Positions 31,371-33,636 of a DNA stretch of 33,636 bases are shown here, piece after piece (positions within the stretch are counted from its first letter, which is position 1; each line of letters starts with the position of its first letter). The translations under genes and the position numbers were made by a program. This DNA is from Segetibacter sp. (lineage in GTDB: Bacteria > Bacteroidota > Bacteroidia > Chitinophagales > Chitinophagaceae). The stretch lies in NCBI GenBank assembly GCA_025963675.1, contig JAOQAJ010000117.1, positions 1 through 33,636 of the forward strand, in the 5' to 3' direction. The notes beneath the pieces were generated by a model. It made no database searches and was not told the origin of the DNA. It worked only from the letters and a program-made list of their open reading frames with translations.

Positions 31371-31452
31371 AAAGTTGAATAAAGTGTCTGCCAGTAAAAG
31401 TGTGCGACGCAACGATGTTTAAGCAAGTTATTGAGCCCGCTACCAAAAAAAA
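31371..31452 (+). repeat. Dispersed intergenic repeat, copy 10 (most complete)
   Basis: AAAGTTGAATAAAG (31371), then CCAGTAAAAGTG, then the core AAGTGTGCGACGCAACGATG (31398-31417), then exactly 16 nt, then AGCCCGCTACCAAAAA (31434-31449). It serves as the reference copy for the family and lies between convergent genes. Confidence 0.85.
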
Positions 31453-31503
31453 ACTAAGCGGCTTCGTCTGTAAATGCCAATGAAGGTCTAAACCCTTATT
31501 ATT

Positions 31504-31998
31504 CTATGGCTGCGAACTTAAATCTTCTGCAGTAAAGCTTAACGGCAACAGCATAGCGGCCTTGTCAATTATATATACTTTACCTTCAAGTCCACCCAAA
31601 ATTACGCGTATGGGATGTTTCACTCTTGACTCATATTCAAGCAAGCTTTGACGACACATTCCGCAGGGTGAAATAGGATGATTGCTCTCACCGTTTTCGT
31701 TGTGATAACTGATTGCTATCGTTTCGATAGGCACCTTTGGAAACAATGATGCAGCAGATGCCAACAACACTCTTTCAGCACAAAGACCGACCGGAAAACT
31801 TGCATTTTCCTGGTTGCTGCCAGCTACGATTTCGCCGTTATCTAACCTCGCAATTGCCCCTACCTGGAAGTGTGAATACGGAGCATAGGCATGTTGGGTA
31901 ACTTCACGCGCCTCACTTAAAAGCCATGCATCGTGTTCGTTTAGTTCATCGATCGAGTCGTATACTTCAAATGAAAATGTATAATCTTCTTTTTTCAT
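31504..31998 (-). CDS. cdd: Cytidine deaminase
   Basis: This enzyme deaminates cytidine and deoxycytidine in pyrimidine salvage. I choose ATG 31998 (164 residues) over an in-frame TTG at 32016, because that TTG lies in the T run of the lepB terminator. In this numbering the zinc-site segments are CAE (Cys73 and catalytic Glu75, in GLCAERV) and PCGMC (Cys112, Cys115). The substrate segment is YAPYSHFQVGA, followed by GSNQENASF. The short homotetrameric class is indicated by three Cys ligands rather than His. It follows lepB on the same strand but beyond a terminator, so its own promoter or partial readthrough is needed. Confidence 0.94.
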   Translation of the reverse strand: MKKEDYTFSFEVYDSIDELNEHDAWLLSEAREVTQHAYAPYSHFQVGAIARLDNGEIVAGSNQENASFPVGLCAERVLLASAASLFPKVPIETIAISYHNENGESNHPISPCGMCRQSLLEYESRVKHPIRVILGGLEGKVYIIDKAAMLLPLSFTAEDLSSQP

Positions 31999-32014
31999 GT
32001 ATGTTTTTTTAGAC

Positions 32015-32044
32015 AAAAAATCCCTCCCGTTTTTTGCGGGAAGG
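32015..32044 (-). terminator. Rho-independent terminator of lepB
   Basis: On the minus strand CCTTCCCG pairs with CGGGAGGG around an A-rich loop, followed by ATTTTTTG. It starts about 20 bases after the lepB stop and ends just before the cdd start. Confidence 0.85.
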
Positions 32045-32066
32045 ACGTTAAAAAAATAAAGTTATC

Positions 32067-33572
32067 TTATTTAATGCTTTTAAACAAACGGTTCCATCTT
32101 GGCCCTTTTTCCCAACTAAACCAAATGAGGGAGGCTTTACCTACAATGTTCGTTTCAGGTACAAACCCCCAATAGCGGCTGTCCTGGCTTCTGTGACGGT
32201 TATCACCCATCATCCAATAGTAATTGAATTTACACTTATACGTATTTGTTTGCTGGCCATTAATAAAGTATTTACCATCTCTTTCTTCCATTTTATTACC
32301 CTCATAAGTAATAATTAATCTGCGATAGATGTCAATATTTTCTGGCGTAAGTGTAATAGTGCTGCCTTTTGCAGGAACATAAATTGGCCCAAAATTATCA
32401 GGAGACCAAAGGTTACCAGCAGTATACGGGAAAGTACTGCCAGGGGTGTTTGAATATGCGAGGCTTATGCCTTTAAAATTCGGCTGCTTCTTTACCTTTT
32501 CTGCTTCAGCCGGAGTCATATTTAAAACGTAAGAATTTTCTTTGCCCTGGTAAGTGTAAATCTGATCATTAGGCTCTTCTGTATTTATATGAAGTTCAGT
32601 TTGTAAAAATTCGTCATTAAATGGTTGTCCGTTTGTTTCAACAATATACTCAGTTTGTGAGCCCACGGGTATGGGCGACGCCTTTCCACTGATATATACA
32701 ACACCGTCCCTGATCGACAACGTATCTCCGCCTACAGCAATACAACGTTTAATATAATTATCCGTTTTATCCATCGGGTGAACATGGATAGGATATTCAG
32801 CGGCCAATGCTTCGCGGTTACCTTTGTATTGGGTTCGTAAAACATCATAATACAATACTTTCGATCCAAAGTCGGGCAGGTTGATAATTGTATCGCCGGC
32901 AGGAAAATTGAACACTACCACATCGTTTCTTTTTACCTCCTGAAAGCCAGGCAAACGTTTGTATGGTAACTGTACAAGGGTTGTATAAGAAGGAGTCGTG
33001 GTGCTAAAAGGCATGATGTTGTGAACAAAGGGGAAAGAGAGCGGCGTTTGGGGAATGCGAGGTCCGTAGCTCATTTTGTTAACAAAAAGGAAATCATTAA
33101 CCAACAACGTTTTTTCCATACTTTCTGTTGGAATCGTATAAGCCTCGAATACAAAAGTTCTTATTATGGTTGCAGCTACAACCGCAAAAACTGCTGCATC
33201 AATCCATTCGCGGCCTGCACTTTTGTGATACCGTTTTACAACGTCGTGTCCAACATATCGTTCAGTCTTAGAAAAACCTAAATAAGGAAAATAAATAAAA
33301 GGGAAAAAAACAGTAGCTATATGATGAAGTAAAGAAAACCTGCCAAAGTGCATCACAAAAATGATGGTAATCCAGATAGTTATAAATTGACCAGCGATTG
33401 GTATAAGTTGCAGCCAGAACCAGATCTTACGAATGTTGGTTTTATTAACGATGCACCAGGTGTTGTAAAAAGGAACAAGCGCCTTCCATGGCTCAATACC
33501 GGCCTTTCTAAACATTCCATACATACCAATATGCCACCCTATTATACCAATAATAAAAATAAACCAGCCCAT
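32067..33572 (-). CDS. lepB: Signal peptidase I, long Bacteroidota form
   Basis: This 501-residue membrane protease removes signal peptides from exported proteins. The catalytic Ser151 is in IPTESMEKTLLVND and the general base Lys275 in DNYIKRCIAVGGDTL, with the closing motif GDNRHRSQDSR at 456-466. Before the catalytic part is a domain of about 100 residues with three or four hydrophobic helices (GWFIFIIGIIGWHIGMYGMF, later FWLQLIPIAGQF), like the DUF5684-type N-terminus. A further membrane segment (about 125-140) anchors the protease. An insertion of about 150 residues (roughly 295-450) separates the Lys block from the GDN motif. At more than 500 residues it is well above the E. coli enzyme (324). 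It has a good TAnnTTTG promoter and its own terminator. Confidence 0.94.
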   Translation of the reverse strand: MGWFIFIIGIIGWHIGMYGMFRKAGIEPWKALVPFYNTWCIVNKTNIRKIWFWLQLIPIAGQFITIWITIIFVMHFGRFSLLHHIATVFFPFIYFPYLGFSKTERYVGHDVVKRYHKSAGREWIDAAVFAVVAATIIRTFVFEAYTIPTESMEKTLLVNDFLFVNKMSYGPRIPQTPLSFPFVHNIMPFSTTTPSYTTLVQLPYKRLPGFQEVKRNDVVVFNFPAGDTIINLPDFGSKVLYYDVLRTQYKGNREALAAEYPIHVHPMDKTDNYIKRCIAVGGDTLSIRDGVVYISGKASPIPVGSQTEYIVETNGQPFNDEFLQTELHINTEEPNDQIYTYQGKENSYVLNMTPAEAEKVKKQPNFKGISLAYSNTPGSTFPYTAGNLWSPDNFGPIYVPAKGSTITLTPENIDIYRRLIITYEGNKMEERDGKYFINGQQTNTYKCKFNYYWMMGDNRHRSQDSRYWGFVPETNIVGKASLIWFSWEKGPRWNRLFKSIK

Positions 33573-33591
33573 AAGTAGTTTTTGATGCTGG

Positions 33592-33620
33592 CAAATGTAC
33601 CATTATAAATTATGCTTCAA
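33592..33620 (-). promoter_or_regulatory. Putative lepB promoter with -33 and -7 elements
   Basis: On the minus strand TTG is followed after 18 nt by TACATTTG, close to the Bacteroidota TTTG/TAnnTTTG pattern, and the -7 box lies 19 bases before the ATG. It is the most complete promoter in the window. Confidence 0.6.
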
Positions 33621-33636
33621 CGCCCGTTTTTGAAAA

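Noticed and set aside
774-31417. The repeated core as a CRISPR array
   Set aside because: Copies are kilobases apart, occur in both orientations and are separated by genes; there are no regular spacers and no cas genes.

Overview
The window reads as chromosomal DNA from a member of the Bacteroidota, most likely a Chitinophagaceae-like soil or water bacterium. The grounds are several gene starts preceded by the Bacteroidota sigma motif TAnnTTTG, lineage-typical proteins (a DUF2027-type domain fused to Smr, a very long signal peptidase I with an extra N-terminal membrane domain, a carboxypeptidase-regulatory-like secreted protein), moderate-to-low GC, and gyrA followed by a TPR gene. The placement is inferred from family resemblance, not from a database search. 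Most of the window is intact housekeeping DNA.

Layout. 1-700: a decayed PIN-type toxin-antitoxin pair. 900-4273: polyprenyl diphosphate synthase, an APC-family amino acid permease and an HD-superfamily hydrolase. 4450-5114: a second decayed toxin-antitoxin pair, of MazE/MazF type. 5139-6680: DUF2027/Smr protein, then the RNase P RNA gene. 6790-12773 (minus strand): membrane pyrophosphatase hppA, the NAD(P)HX repair enzyme nnr, a serine-hydrolase lipoprotein and a single-domain response regulator. 12932-17051 (plus): serA, a secreted protein, and a type II NADH dehydrogenase. 17434-21426 (minus): gyrA with a TPR gene directly downstream. 21892-27472 (plus): aspartate kinase, topoisomerase I and a SirB1-type protein. 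27685-30071: osmC divergent from csaA-ogt-ferredoxin reductase. 30224-33572: a four-helix DUF2383-type protein, a small secreted protein that may be frameshifted, cytidine deaminase and signal peptidase I.

The most unusual signal is a family of short, asymmetric intergenic repeats. Ten clear copies and one degenerate copy lie in this 33.6 kb. They share the core AAGTGWGYGACRCAACGATG, then usually a spacer of 16-17 nt, then a second box resembling AGCYCGNTACCAAA. All lie between genes, in both orientations. The core occurs in two versions (GCG-A-CGC and GTG-A-CAC) whose differences preserve the dyad symmetry. I do not recognise it as a named element. Two copies in opposite orientation bracket the 901-4273 gene block, and each has a dead toxin-antitoxin locus just outside it.

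Functionally the window joins DNA topology (gyrA, topA), RNA processing (rnpB), amino acid synthesis (serA, aspartate kinase), isoprenoid precursors, energy metabolism (hppA, ndh), metabolite and DNA repair (nnr, ogt), peroxide defence (osmC), pyrimidine salvage (cdd) and protein export (lepB).
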